Positions 1-7,989 of a stretch of DNA of 64,000 nucleotides are shown piece after piece. A program made the translations under genes and the position numbers. The notes beneath the pieces are model-generated. The model was not told where the DNA came from and did no database searches. It saw only the letters and a list, made by a program, of their open reading frames with translations. Each line of letters starts with the position of its first letter. Position 1 is the first letter of the stretch. The stretch is taken from assembly GCA_947381965.1 (NCBI GenBank), contig CANCXX010000025.1, positions 1-64,000 on the forward strand. Reading direction: 5' to 3'. The stretch comes from an uncultured bacterium (lineage in GTDB: Bacteria; Bacillota; Clostridia; Lachnospirales; Lachnospiraceae).

Positions 1-33
1 GCCCCCGCATTCAATGCTTGCGGGGGCTTTATC
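1..33 (+). terminator. Rho-independent terminator of an upstream gene
   Basis: An 8-bp GC stem (GCCCCCGC / GCGGGGGC) with an 11-nt loop is followed by TTTAT on the plus strand. It would end a plus-strand transcript that starts left of the window. The T-tract is short. Confidence 0.7.
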
Positions 34-94
34 GGCTAAGCCATGAATAGTAACATTCAATATCCGGAAAAATCAAATGTACCACAAAAGATTC

Positions 95-123
95 TTGTCG
101 GTTTTGCCAGACAGGAGTATAAT
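95..123 (+). promoter_or_regulatory. SigA-type promoter for the lipoprotein gene
   Basis: A -35 box TTGTCG (95-100) and a perfect -10 box TATAAT (118-123) are separated by 17 nt. The start codon lies 40 nt downstream of the -10 box, and a terminator lies just upstream, so the lipoprotein gene is probably transcribed on its own. Confidence 0.7.
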
Positions 124-163
124 GTCCCTATCTTAAAATATTGGGTAAAACTTGGGAGGAAAA

Positions 164-973
164 ATGAAGCGGAAATTTCTTATTTGTCTGTTATGTGTAA
201 GCCTGGGGTTATTACCTGCCTGCGGCACAGTAGATGACAATACTGTCTTATCACTGGAGCCTGAACCTGTTATAAGAAACGACTCCCCGGAAAATACAGA
301 CAGCAAGGCTGCTGACAGTAAGCCGTACTTAGAAGAAAACATTAAAAATGATATAGTCGCCGTATCCTCTGACGATGCAGCACAAAGGGAAAACCAGCCC
401 TCTGAAACCATAGCTCCTGCGTCACCAGACACCTATCGCAGCCTATATGTAGAGACAATTAACCAAAACACTGACAATTTCATTTTGTTTTCACTAATTT
501 ACTTAAATGCAGATGAAATCCCGGAACTGGTCATTTTCAACCGCGAGTACGATAATTACTCTATCTATACCGTAAAGAGCGGGGAAGTCTTTTGCATGGT
601 GGATTCTTTAAATACAGTTGAGCTGACTTATTTTGAGCGGAAAAACATCATAGGAGCATTTGCAAGATGGGATGGGGGCGGTGATGAAGGCGGATATGGC
701 AATTACTACTATCAGACAGACATAGATAAAACCCTTACCGAAGAGGCCCAGGCCGTACTCTCTGACAGTTACAATGCTGTCTATAACGAAAACGGCGAAT
801 ATACCGGCGAGGGAGTTACTACCTATTATTATATGGGTCAGGAAACAGACGAAGGAACCTACCAGAAAATGCAGGCGGATTTAGGAATAGACCCAGGCAG
901 TAAAAAGCTTTGTATGGAAACCGCCTATGAAACAGAAGAAATACTCCTGCTTTTGCAGGGAGACGCCCCATAG
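164..973 (+). CDS. Putative lipoprotein of unknown function
   Basis: The protein has about 269 residues. It begins with a lysine/arginine-rich n-region, a hydrophobic stretch and a lipobox LPAC, so it is probably lipid-anchored on the outer face of the membrane with Cys around residue 20. An acidic, low-complexity linker (about 25-90) leads to a globular domain rich in Tyr, Asp and Glu, including a glycine-rich patch near WDGGGDEGGYG. I do not recognise a domain. The ATG at 164 was chosen because GGGAGG lies 4-9 nt upstream and the signal peptide starts exactly there; an in-frame TTG at 152 is less likely. The gene is convergent with the dipeptidase gene downstream. Confidence 0.8.
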   Translation: MKRKFLICLLCVSLGLLPACGTVDDNTVLSLEPEPVIRNDSPENTDSKAADSKPYLEENIKNDIVAVSSDDAAQRENQPSETIAPASPDTYRSLYVETINQNTDNFILFSLIYLNADEIPELVIFNREYDNYSIYTVKSGEVFCMVDSLNTVELTYFERKNIIGAFARWDGGGDEGGYGNYYYQTDIDKTLTEEAQAVLSDSYNAVYNENGEYTGEGVTTYYYMGQETDEGTYQKMQADLGIDPGSKKLCMETAYETEEILLLLQGDAP

Positions 974-1064
974 AGGAATGCTCTAAGGCAAGAGGCCGGA
1001 TATCAGACTTGCAGTACGTTGAGCTGCCAGATATTTGCCCCTTGCAGCATTTGTTAAACACGCT

Positions 1065-2114
1065 TTAACTCTGAGGAAGAATTTCTTTGAAATATCTGAT
1101 AAAATTTCCGCCAATAATTTTCTCTGCTTCTTCTTTCCCCATTCCCCGCTGTAACAGGGCGGCAGTCACAAGTGGAATCTGCCCATGATTTAAAAGGCAG
1201 TCGTCCCTGTCTGTACATGCTTCCCCTTTCAGCGCAGCCCTGGCCCTGTCATATGAATCGCACAAATCAAAGCCATACCCCACATGTTCCGCACCAATTT
1301 TTGCCACCTCATACTCTATGTGTCGGCAAAGCATTTCCAAATGATTTCCCTCTATGGACCCTGCAATGTATTTACACCCATTCATTCCCATAATGCCCCC
1401 CTGACATGCAAGCGCAAACATCTGTGGATCTGTAAGATTACGGAAACTGCCATAAACCTGCCTGCTGCCGGAATGTGTGGCAATAAAGCGCCGTTCCGCT
1501 ATCTGACACACCTGTTCAAAGCCCTCATCATTTAAATGGCTGACGTCAAGAAACATGGAAAGCTCTTCCAGCTTTCTGACTGCTCTTACGCCTGCCTGAG
1601 ACAGCCCTCCCGGAATCTGTTTATGTTCCAGCGCCTTGCAGCACCCTGTTGCCAGCCCATTGGGTCTGCTCCATGTAAGAGAGGCCCCTCGCACCCCCAG
1701 GTTATACAATTCCTCCAGCCGGGCGATATCCTCTCCAATACAGTCAAGACCTTCCATATAAAGAAGAATGCCCGTTTTCCCCTCCTGCAAAACCCTGTCT
1801 ATATCCCTTCCGCTTTTGATAAACACTATTCCCTCTAACTCTGCTATATCCTCTTTCAAGGCTTTAATCTGTTCCAGTGCATTTTCCCATGCCCAACTCA
1901 GATTTGCGTTTTCCACATAAACAGAAGAAACCACCAGCTTTATACCTGCTCTTTGGAAATCAGACAGATAACGCCTGCGTATCACTTCCCTCTCTCCAGC
2001 CTTATTCCTTAAAAGGATTTCTCCTGCCAGGTCCAGATGGGCGTCTACTGTCGGATTATCCCGATGAAGCTTTTCCGCCTGTTCCCGATACTGTTCTTCT
2101 ATCCTTAAATCCAT
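1065..2114 (-). CDS. Membrane dipeptidase, peptidase family M19
   Basis: About 349 residues, the usual size of M19 (renal-dipeptidase-like) metallopeptidases, which hydrolyse dipeptides, often with a D-residue at the C-terminus, using a binuclear zinc site in an amidohydrolase-type barrel. Visible marks are VDAHLDLA near the N-terminus (first metal motif, usually DxHxD), a conserved glutamate in LLYMEGLDC, LDVSHLND, the second histidine motif ATHSGSR and, near the C-terminus, GYGFDLCD, which corresponds to the family GxDFDG motif. The start at 2114 follows GGAAGGGG with 8-nt spacing; an upstream in-frame ATG at 2147 lacks a good ribosome binding site. No signal peptide is seen, so it is probably cytoplasmic. 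Confidence 0.88.
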   Translation of the reverse strand: MDLRIEEQYREQAEKLHRDNPTVDAHLDLAGEILLRNKAGEREVIRRRYLSDFQRAGIKLVVSSVYVENANLSWAWENALEQIKALKEDIAELEGIVFIKSGRDIDRVLQEGKTGILLYMEGLDCIGEDIARLEELYNLGVRGASLTWSRPNGLATGCCKALEHKQIPGGLSQAGVRAVRKLEELSMFLDVSHLNDEGFEQVCQIAERRFIATHSGSRQVYGSFRNLTDPQMFALACQGGIMGMNGCKYIAGSIEGNHLEMLCRHIEYEVAKIGAEHVGYGFDLCDSYDRARAALKGEACTDRDDCLLNHGQIPLVTAALLQRGMGKEEAEKIIGGNFIRYFKEILPQS

Positions 2115-2246
2115 CTTTATACCCCTTCCTTTTCTGCCCTCTTCCACTACTATATGCTGCTTCCTGTTTTATTTTCCAAAATCAAACCGTATTCCCTGCT
2201 GCTCAGCAGCGTTGCCTGGCAGCTTTGCGTTCCGGCTTATTGTATC

Positions 2247-2290
2247 AAAAAGCCACAATCCGGCAGCATTCAGCCGGATTGTGGCTTTTA
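2247..2290. terminator. Strong bidirectional terminator hairpin
   Basis: A 14-bp perfect stem (AGCCACAATCCGGC and its complement, 2251-2264 and 2273-2286) is flanked by AAAA on the left and TTTTA on the right. It could work on either strand. It lies between the dipeptidase promoter region and the palindromic element. Confidence 0.75.
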
Positions 2291-2296
2291 TTCATT

Positions 2297-2454
2297 AGGA
2301 ACTGTTAAGAAATAACTTTTAAATAGTGCCCAGGATTTTTCTTCAATCGCCTCCTTCGAAAATCAGGCGCATAGCGGGCTATGTAACTGATTTTTGAGTG
2401 ACGCGATTGGAGAAAAAGACAGGCAATATAAAAAGTTATTTTTGAACAGTTCCT
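2297..2454. repeat. 158-bp palindromic (MITE-like) element
   Basis: The whole segment is an imperfect inverted repeat. The left end AGGAACTGTTAAGAAATAAC pairs with the right end, which reads AGGAACTGTTCAAAAATAAC on the other strand. Pairing continues through CAATCGC...GCGATTG and AAAATCAG...CTGATTTT to the centre ATAGC-GG-GCTAT near 2376. There is no coding capacity. The size, terminal inverted repeats and intergenic position suit a non-autonomous mobile element, or a large structured RNA. Only one copy is seen in this window. Confidence 0.65.
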
Positions 2455-2478
2455 TAATACTATTGTAGTCAAAAACAT

Positions 2479-3477
2479 TTATTTTTCCAGCTCTACCTTT
2501 TTAAGCAGTTCTTTGATGTCTTCCACCGTAAGCCACTGGGTATTATTACCTGAGCTATAAGAGAATCCCTCTTCCACCTTACGCCCGTTTAAATTCACCT
2601 TCTGCTTGTCATTCCATACCACTTGGGGATAAACGATAAAATGTTTATCATACTCATAAGTTGTTGCGGAATCTTCCACTGTCACCATAATTTCATGCAA
2701 CTTTTCACCGGGACGGATACCCACTTCCGGCATTTTGCAATTCGGCAACATCGCCTTTGCCAAATCCGTCACCTTAAAAGAAGGAATCTTACTGATAAAA
2801 GTTTCCCCCCCGCTGGCTTCCTCTAACGCCTTAATTACCAGCTCCACGCCTTCTTTAAGGCTAATCCAGAAACGGGTCATGCGGTAGTCGGTAATGGGAA
2901 GCTCACTGCCTCCGTTTTTAATGATGTTATGGAAAAGGGGAATAATAGACCCTCTGCTTCCTGCCACATTCCCATAACGTACAATGGAAAAGTTAATATC
3001 CTTATTTCCCGCATAGGCATTGGCAGCAATAAACAGCTTGTCTGATACCAGCTTGGTACCGCCATAAAGATTTACCGGATTAACCGCCTTATCCGTAGAA
3101 AGGGCAACCACCTTTTTCACTTTGGAATCCAGCGCCGCATCAATCACATTCTGGGCGCCGCAGATATTGGTTTTGATTGCTTCATTGGGGTTATACTCAC
3201 AGGAGGGCACCTGCTTTAACGCCGCCGCATGAATCACATAATCCACGCCTTCAAAGGCACGCTTTAATCTGTCTTTATCTCTCACATCACCAATAAAGAA
3301 CCGAAGCCTTTCCGTATATTCCTTAAACTCATTCCCCATTAGAAACTGCTTAAACTCATCCCTTGAATAAATAATAACCTTCTTGGGATTGTAATGCTCA
3401 AATATATATCTGGTAAAACATTTGCCGAAGGAACCTGTCCCTCCGGTAATGAGAATTGTCTGATTATCCAATAACAT
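2479..3477 (-). CDS. pseB: UDP-GlcNAc 4,6-dehydratase (inverting), PseB/FlaA1-type
   Basis: A 332-residue extended short-chain dehydrogenase with an N-terminal NAD(P) fingerprint TGGTGSFG. The STDKA and NLYGGTK segments carry the Thr-Asp-Lys and Tyr-x3-Lys catalytic residues of the PseB/FlaA1 group, followed by RYGNVAGSRGS, RMTRFW and GIRPGEKLHE. The family converts UDP-GlcNAc to a 4-keto-6-deoxy-altro sugar, the first step towards pseudaminic acid and related 6-deoxy-aminosugars. GGAGG sits 6 nt before the ATG. It is the last gene in the direction of locus A but is separated by about 380 bp and may have its own promoter. The later pseudaminate genes (aminotransferase, NeuB-like synthase) are not in the window, so the end product is unknown. 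Confidence 0.88.
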   Translation of the reverse strand: MLLDNQTILITGGTGSFGKCFTRYIFEHYNPKKVIIYSRDEFKQFLMGNEFKEYTERLRFFIGDVRDKDRLKRAFEGVDYVIHAAALKQVPSCEYNPNEAIKTNICGAQNVIDAALDSKVKKVVALSTDKAVNPVNLYGGTKLVSDKLFIAANAYAGNKDINFSIVRYGNVAGSRGSIIPLFHNIIKNGGSELPITDYRMTRFWISLKEGVELVIKALEEASGGETFISKIPSFKVTDLAKAMLPNCKMPEVGIRPGEKLHEIMVTVEDSATTYEYDKHFIVYPQVVWNDKQKVNLNGRKVEEGFSYSSGNNTQWLTVEDIKELLKKVELEK

Positions 3478-3857
3478 AAAAGTCCTCCAAAATCAACTTC
3501 ATTTTTCTGAAAACTGTAACGCACATCCTGAAATCATTTCTCAAATATTCCATACCCAGAACAGAATGCCTACAAATACATTTTGGCAGACAGCCGCCCG
3601 TAAAAGACAAGTCATCTGACTATACAGGCGGCCCCTGCCTCTTTTATCTTACCATAAACTTCCTTTAACTGCAAATTTTTTTATGCAAAATTATTTATCA
3701 ATTATTTATCCTTTGAAAAAAGCATCTAAAATAATCGTCATGCTTCAGTATTTCCATATTGCTGAAAAAAATGCTATAGTAAAGGACATTATAATTTATC
3801 CTTTACCTTTTCCTGACCAATCTATGCCATGTCTTGATTTAAATTCCCCTTCCAGCC
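3478..3857. other. Intergenic region between pseB-like and GT-C genes
   Basis: 380 bp without a convincing gene. The right half (3661-3857) is very AT-rich. A GC hairpin lies at 3593-3632 (GCCGCC...GGCGGC arms). A second hairpin at 3779-3806 is listed separately. The promoter of the pseB-like gene should lie here, but I see no clear box pair. Confidence 0.5.
3779..3806 (-). terminator. Possible terminator of locus A transcript
   Basis: A perfect 8-bp stem GTAAAGGA/TCCTTTAC with an AT-rich loop lies 50 bp past the stop codon of the GT-C gene on the minus strand. The T-run on the minus strand begins several nt after the stem, so it is not canonical. Confidence 0.35.
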
Positions 3858-5630
3858 TCACCTGCTAAATTCATACAAAGTCCAAAGTCCTTTCTTGGCT
3901 ATCATTTTGCCTTCATTCCACTGTCCGCCCTCCAGAAGCTTTCCGATGCACTCATCAATATTTTCATAGTCCGCCACATAAACCAGAATATTCTCACTTT
4001 CCATTATATTTTTGTCCAATATCGGGGCAGAATTGCCCAGACTTGCCAAGTATACCTTATTATACACCATCAGTTCATCGGCAAGCCACCAGATATGGTC
4101 AGGGGAAGCTTCATTATAAAAAACTGCCACCACAGCATCCTCATGAGACTCGACAAATGCCATCACTTCTTTCTCCTCCTCATAAAGGAAAAATACCTTG
4201 CCCCCTTGAAGGGCCGTTCCATTCATCAAAACCAGAGCTGCGCCAGTTAACAGCGCTGCCGCCATTTTTGTATTTCTCGCCTTTTTTTTCAACAGGCAGG
4301 GCATATGTTTCTCCCAGCCTTTACCAGATAATGCGCCGCATCCGGTTCCTGCACCTTCCCTGTCATCTGAAAAAAGCAGTGTCCATGCCACATATAAAAT
4401 CAAAAACATCAAAAGTCCATAAATGGGAAGCTGGTATCTGTTGGAAGTTTCTCCCAGAACCAGGGCCGTTTTGGACACTGTAAAAAAGTAACCGGCACAG
4501 GCAAAAAATATCAGCCAAACAGCCGCATTTTCTCTGCCCAATCCGCCTCTTTTTTTTCTAAAATATCCGTCTGTCACCGCAAGCACACAAAGTAAAAGCA
4601 GCCACCAGCTCAGTGTCCCGTTCATCACATAGTCGTCAAACAATCCGTAAAAGAAACGAAGTCTCTCCCAGGTATTGGACATATTACTAAATTCACTGAC
4701 CGCTTCCGTTCCCCGGTATCCCCGGAATATATGGGACAGGCTTGCCGGATAATAAAGCACGGCTCCCGCAAATCCCACACCGCAAAACAGCCCGTAAAGA
4801 AATAGTTCTTTTATTTTTTTATATTTCAGCAGAAAAAAACAAAATCCCAGACCCAAAAAGAAGTGAAAAATCAGATAATAATACTGGGTCAGGAACCCTA
4901 AAAATACTGTAACGCTTAATGGCAGTCCAAAACGCAGAATATCCAAATCAGCCTTACCTCTCCCCCCTGCGCCGGAATAGAATCTTTCCAAAGCCCAAAG
5001 ATGCAGACCCAGACACAGCAGGATGAACAGGGTAAGCCACTGGTACATTCTGATAAACATTACGCCTGAAATCACCGCGCAGCTTCCCCCCCAGCCAAGG
5101 CAGGTAAGACAGGCAAGCATTTTTCCCATTCTCCGCCTTTCTTCACCTTCCTGCACTTCATTGCCGTCACCAGGCCCAAAAGTATTTTTTTTCTTTCTCC
5201 CCACTGTCACAGCCATGTATACCACCCATGCAAGCAGTACAAAACAGACAGCATAAGCTGCCATATTTACCCCAATTCCCAGCCATTTACTGAATACACC
5301 TGGAAACAAGGAACATACGGTATGGAATATATAATAATAAACCGGAGGATGCACATCCCAGGACTGCATTTGCTTTACCACATCATACCGGAATTCTTCC
5401 CCAGAAAGAACCACAAAATCGTTTCGTATCTGGTCCCTTTCCATCCACTGCCTGTCATTTACAAACAACCCTGCCGTTTTGTTGGTGGAGTAATAGGTAT
5501 ACAGCTCATCCTCATGGAATCCTGCTTTTTTTCCTCCAAAATAAAATAAAACCAACATCTGGATCAGAAGCAAAATGGCCATGACGAATATAAAAAAAAT
5601 GTTTCCTTTTTTCCCTGAAAATTTATTCAT
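3858..5630 (-). CDS. Polytopic membrane glycosyltransferase, GT-C fold (GT39/PMT-like)
   Basis: A 590-residue membrane protein with roughly ten hydrophobic segments. After the first membrane helix comes a short motif with acidic residues (FHEDELYTYY), and further on DVHPPVYYYIFHT. This Asp/Glu loop followed by an HPP-type motif is typical of GT-C enzymes that use polyprenyl-phosphate sugars and act on the outer face of the membrane. A C-terminal soluble part follows residue 480. Its start overlaps the stop of the upstream GT2 gene by 8 bp, so the two are translationally coupled. It probably transfers a sugar from a lipid carrier, perhaps the one made by the GtrB-like enzyme at 18108-19037. 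Donor and acceptor cannot be read from the sequence. Confidence 0.75.
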   Translation of the reverse strand: MNKFSGKKGNIFFIFVMAILLLIQMLVLFYFGGKKAGFHEDELYTYYSTNKTAGLFVNDRQWMERDQIRNDFVVLSGEEFRYDVVKQMQSWDVHPPVYYYIFHTVCSLFPGVFSKWLGIGVNMAAYAVCFVLLAWVVYMAVTVGRKKKNTFGPGDGNEVQEGEERRRMGKMLACLTCLGWGGSCAVISGVMFIRMYQWLTLFILLCLGLHLWALERFYSGAGGRGKADLDILRFGLPLSVTVFLGFLTQYYYLIFHFFLGLGFCFFLLKYKKIKELFLYGLFCGVGFAGAVLYYPASLSHIFRGYRGTEAVSEFSNMSNTWERLRFFYGLFDDYVMNGTLSWWLLLLCVLAVTDGYFRKKRGGLGRENAAVWLIFFACAGYFFTVSKTALVLGETSNRYQLPIYGLLMFLILYVAWTLLFSDDREGAGTGCGALSGKGWEKHMPCLLKKKARNTKMAAALLTGAALVLMNGTALQGGKVFFLYEEEKEVMAFVESHEDAVVAVFYNEASPDHIWWLADELMVYNKVYLASLGNSAPILDKNIMESENILVYVADYENIDECIGKLLEGGQWNEGKMIAKKGLWTLYEFSR

Positions 5631-6630
5631 TCCTGTTTCCCTTTAACATTTTATGGACTTTACGCACAAATCTGGGCGCTGTTCCCAGAAGCAGCAGATA
5701 AACTTTATTTTTCCTGGTAAGGTAAGGCGAACGGATTATGTCCTCTCTGTGCTCTCTTAAGTATTTCCAGACTTTGCAGTAAAAATGGTTTTCCCTGTTC
5801 ATAAGAGCAATGGGAATATGAAGCATATAATCCAACCGCTGAAACAATCCAAACCGCACCGCCTCCGGCAAAAGGGACGGATAATTCTGCGCCACAATGT
5901 CATAAACCCTGTCCGCATTTATTACAATATCAGTAAAAACCTGAGGAAATTCATTTTCATTGCGGGTTCTTGTATTACTGCCATAGCGGTAAAACACATG
6001 GTACTCCTGTTCCGGCAAAATCGCCACTGCAGGTATCTTTGGCAGCAACTTTACCAGCAGATAGAAATCTTCATTCAGCTCTCCTTCCGGGAAACGCTCT
6101 TCTTTTAATAAAGACCCATGTACCAGCTTGGTACAAAAAGAACAGTCCCCCCTGTGAAGAAGCAGCTCCCTCATAAAATGTCCGCACTCCCATATCTCTT
6201 CTTTTTCCGGCGGCGGACACACATCAGGCATCCTGTGCCCATTTTCGTCAATCTCATCCCTCGAAATCTGCGCCATCAAGAGACTTCCGGAAAGGACCGC
6301 TCCAAGAAGTCTTTCGTACATCTGCGGTTCAATATAATCATCGCTGTCCACAAATCCGATATAGTCGCCCTTTGCCTTGGCAATCCCCAGATTCCGGGCG
6401 GAAGATGAGCCCCCGTTTTCCTTATGAAAGACTCGTATCCTCCTGTCCTCCAGGGCAAGCTTTTCCGCCAGCGCTCCACTCCGGTCCGTAGAACCGTCAT
6501 CTACCAGAATAATCTCCAGATTCCGGTACGTCTGCTTTTGTATGGAACCTACACATCTGGAAAGATAATCAAACACATTATAAACTGGTACTATCACACT
6601 TATCAGTATTGGCCTGCCCGCTTCTTCCAT
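5623..6630 (-). CDS. Glycosyltransferase family 2
   Basis: About 335 residues with a GT-A domain at the N-terminus: SVIVPVYN, then ILVDDGSTDRSG and the metal-binding DSDDYI near residue 90. The C-terminal 200 residues are of the type seen in Gram-positive capsule transferases. It is a cytoplasmic, membrane-associated enzyme expected to add one sugar to the lipid-linked repeat unit. The start is uncertain: AAAGGAG (6644-6650) is 1 nt from an ATG at 6642 and 13 nt from the ATG at 6630. Both lie just before the GT2 domain, and I chose 6630. The leader carries a hairpin element also seen before the gene at 35450-36052. Confidence 0.85.
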   Translation of the reverse strand: MEEAGRPILISVIVPVYNVFDYLSRCVGSIQKQTYRNLEIILVDDGSTDRSGALAEKLALEDRRIRVFHKENGGSSSARNLGIAKAKGDYIGFVDSDDYIEPQMYERLLGAVLSGSLLMAQISRDEIDENGHRMPDVCPPPEKEEIWECGHFMRELLLHRGDCSFCTKLVHGSLLKEERFPEGELNEDFYLLVKLLPKIPAVAILPEQEYHVFYRYGSNTRTRNENEFPQVFTDIVINADRVYDIVAQNYPSLLPEAVRFGLFQRLDYMLHIPIALMNRENHFYCKVWKYLREHREDIIRSPYLTRKNKVYLLLLGTAPRFVRKVHKMLKGNRNE

Positions 6631-6643
6631 CTTTATAACCATG

Positions 6644-6700
6644 CTCCTTTCCAAAGCCCGGAGACTTTACGCGTAGCACAAATCTCCAGATTGAAATTTT
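6644..6700 (-). repeat. Leader hairpin element, type 2, copy 1
   Basis: On the minus strand, GGAGA and TCTCC arms enclose TTTGTGCTACGCGTAAAG, followed by GGGCT and then AAAGGAG. The ATTTGTGCT core, the following GGGCT and the ribosome binding site resemble 36065-36106 in order and spacing. Confidence 0.4.
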
Positions 6701-6707
6701 TTAATCT

Positions 6708-6747
6708 TATACCTCCCCATGTCGCAGGCAGCGCCTGCGATACTGCA
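6708..6747 (-). repeat. Hairpin plus Shine-Dalgarno element, copy A
   Basis: On the minus strand GCAGTATCGCAGGC-GCTG-CCTGCG forms a tight hairpin followed by ATGGGGAGGTATAA. It matches the consensus of copies B-G but here is not directly followed by a start codon. It lies between a GT4 stop codon and the next GT2 gene. Confidence 0.55.
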
Positions 6748-6750
6748 CCT

Positions 6751-7980
6751 TCAACTTTTTCCTGGGGAAATCACCTCTGCCAGACTTAATGGGCCTTCCG
6801 CCGCTGGCAGGAAGGCGCCCCTGCGGATTCCCTCTATCACACGGAGCAGTTCTTCTGCTCCATGCCCTGCATTCCAAAGTCCGGCAATGGTCTGATAAGC
6901 TTCCCACCCCATCTGTCTGCGCTCCTTTGGATGCTCCAAAAGAAATCTTACCGCTTCCTCCATCTTTTCAAAATCGTTATCCGGGTATATCATTCCGTTT
7001 TTTCCATGCTGTATCAGGTACGGAACCGCTCCCGCCTGCCTGCTGGCCACAACTGCGCATCCGCTGTTCATAGCCTCATTCACTACTGCCCCCCAGCCCT
7101 CCAGATGATTGCTGGTAAAAACATGGATATGACACCTTTCCATAATTTCCCGAACCCCCTCCGGCGTCTGGAAACCATAAAAAGTAATCACATCCTCCAC
7201 CTGATATTTATGGGCAAGATCTTTTAACTCCTGCTCCATTTCCCCGCTGCCCGCCATGTGTATCCGAAATCTGCCGTTCCAGTTTTTCTTTAAAGTCTGT
7301 CCAAGACGGATCATATACTCCGGATGCTTTAGAGGAATAAAACGACCTGCCCAGGCAATATCACATCCCCCCCTATAAACAGCCAAATCCCTGTCGCTGA
7401 AAGCGCCGCTGCCCCAATTTTCATCCTTATCACAGAAAATGCTCTCTCCCTTTAACTGCCTCAGCTGTTCTTTGGAATAGTGCCGGGTTTCCGGAAAATA
7501 CCCCCACTTTAGCATCTTTCCCGGATAAGCCCGGATTAGGTGGAAGTCAGAAGCCACATAAGCCCCCGCACACAAAAGATAAGCGGGAGAATTCCTGTAT
7601 CTGGTATGTTCTTTATATTTATGAAAGAGCCCTTTGGGAGAAACAGCCTTCCATTGCCCTTCCCTGTACAACCGCTCGCTGATGCGCATGGTCAGCTTCC
7701 CCTGATTTAGCCGCTCCTGCACCAAGTCTTCCCTGCCGCTCCATCCGGCAAGAAGCACATCGCTTTCCATAATCAGCTTCCGGCACCGCTCTTCTTCCTC
7801 ATAAAGGCAAAGAACATAAGGAAGCTTTTCCCCCTCCTTACTCCAGCCCATCTCAATCCGCTCCCTTTCCATGGGCTGGGTCTGGATAAAATGATAGGCA
7901 TCCCCCAACAGCTTAAAACAGGCATTGGAAAATGGAATTTGATGATGATTAATATAATTGGATATAAAAGTAACTGTCAT
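6751..7980 (-). CDS. Glycosyltransferase family 4
   Basis: A 409-residue GT-B enzyme. The C-terminal half has the nucleotide-sugar-binding Rossmann domain: AWAGRFIPLKHPEYMIRL, then HMAGSGEMEQEL, TFYGFQ and the ExxxxxxxE region EGWGAVVNEAMNSG, followed by GAVPYLI. Members are retaining transferases acting on the cytoplasmic side on undecaprenyl-linked oligosaccharides. GTGAGG lies 7 nt upstream of the ATG, and the gene follows the preceding GT4 gene by 9 bp, so it belongs to the locus A operon. Sugar specificity is not predictable. Confidence 0.88.
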   Translation of the reverse strand: MTVTFISNYINHHQIPFSNACFKLLGDAYHFIQTQPMERERIEMGWSKEGEKLPYVLCLYEEEERCRKLIMESDVLLAGWSGREDLVQERLNQGKLTMRISERLYREGQWKAVSPKGLFHKYKEHTRYRNSPAYLLCAGAYVASDFHLIRAYPGKMLKWGYFPETRHYSKEQLRQLKGESIFCDKDENWGSGAFSDRDLAVYRGGCDIAWAGRFIPLKHPEYMIRLGQTLKKNWNGRFRIHMAGSGEMEQELKDLAHKYQVEDVITFYGFQTPEGVREIMERCHIHVFTSNHLEGWGAVVNEAMNSGCAVVASRQAGAVPYLIQHGKNGMIYPDNDFEKMEEAVRFLLEHPKERRQMGWEAYQTIAGLWNAGHGAEELLRVIEGIRRGAFLPAAEGPLSLAEVISPGKS

Positions 7981-7989
7981 GTAAAAGCC

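Noticed and set aside
43..237. A 64-residue reading frame overlapping the start of the lipoprotein gene.
   Set aside because: It covers the promoter and ribosome binding site of the lipoprotein gene in another frame and has no start signal of its own.
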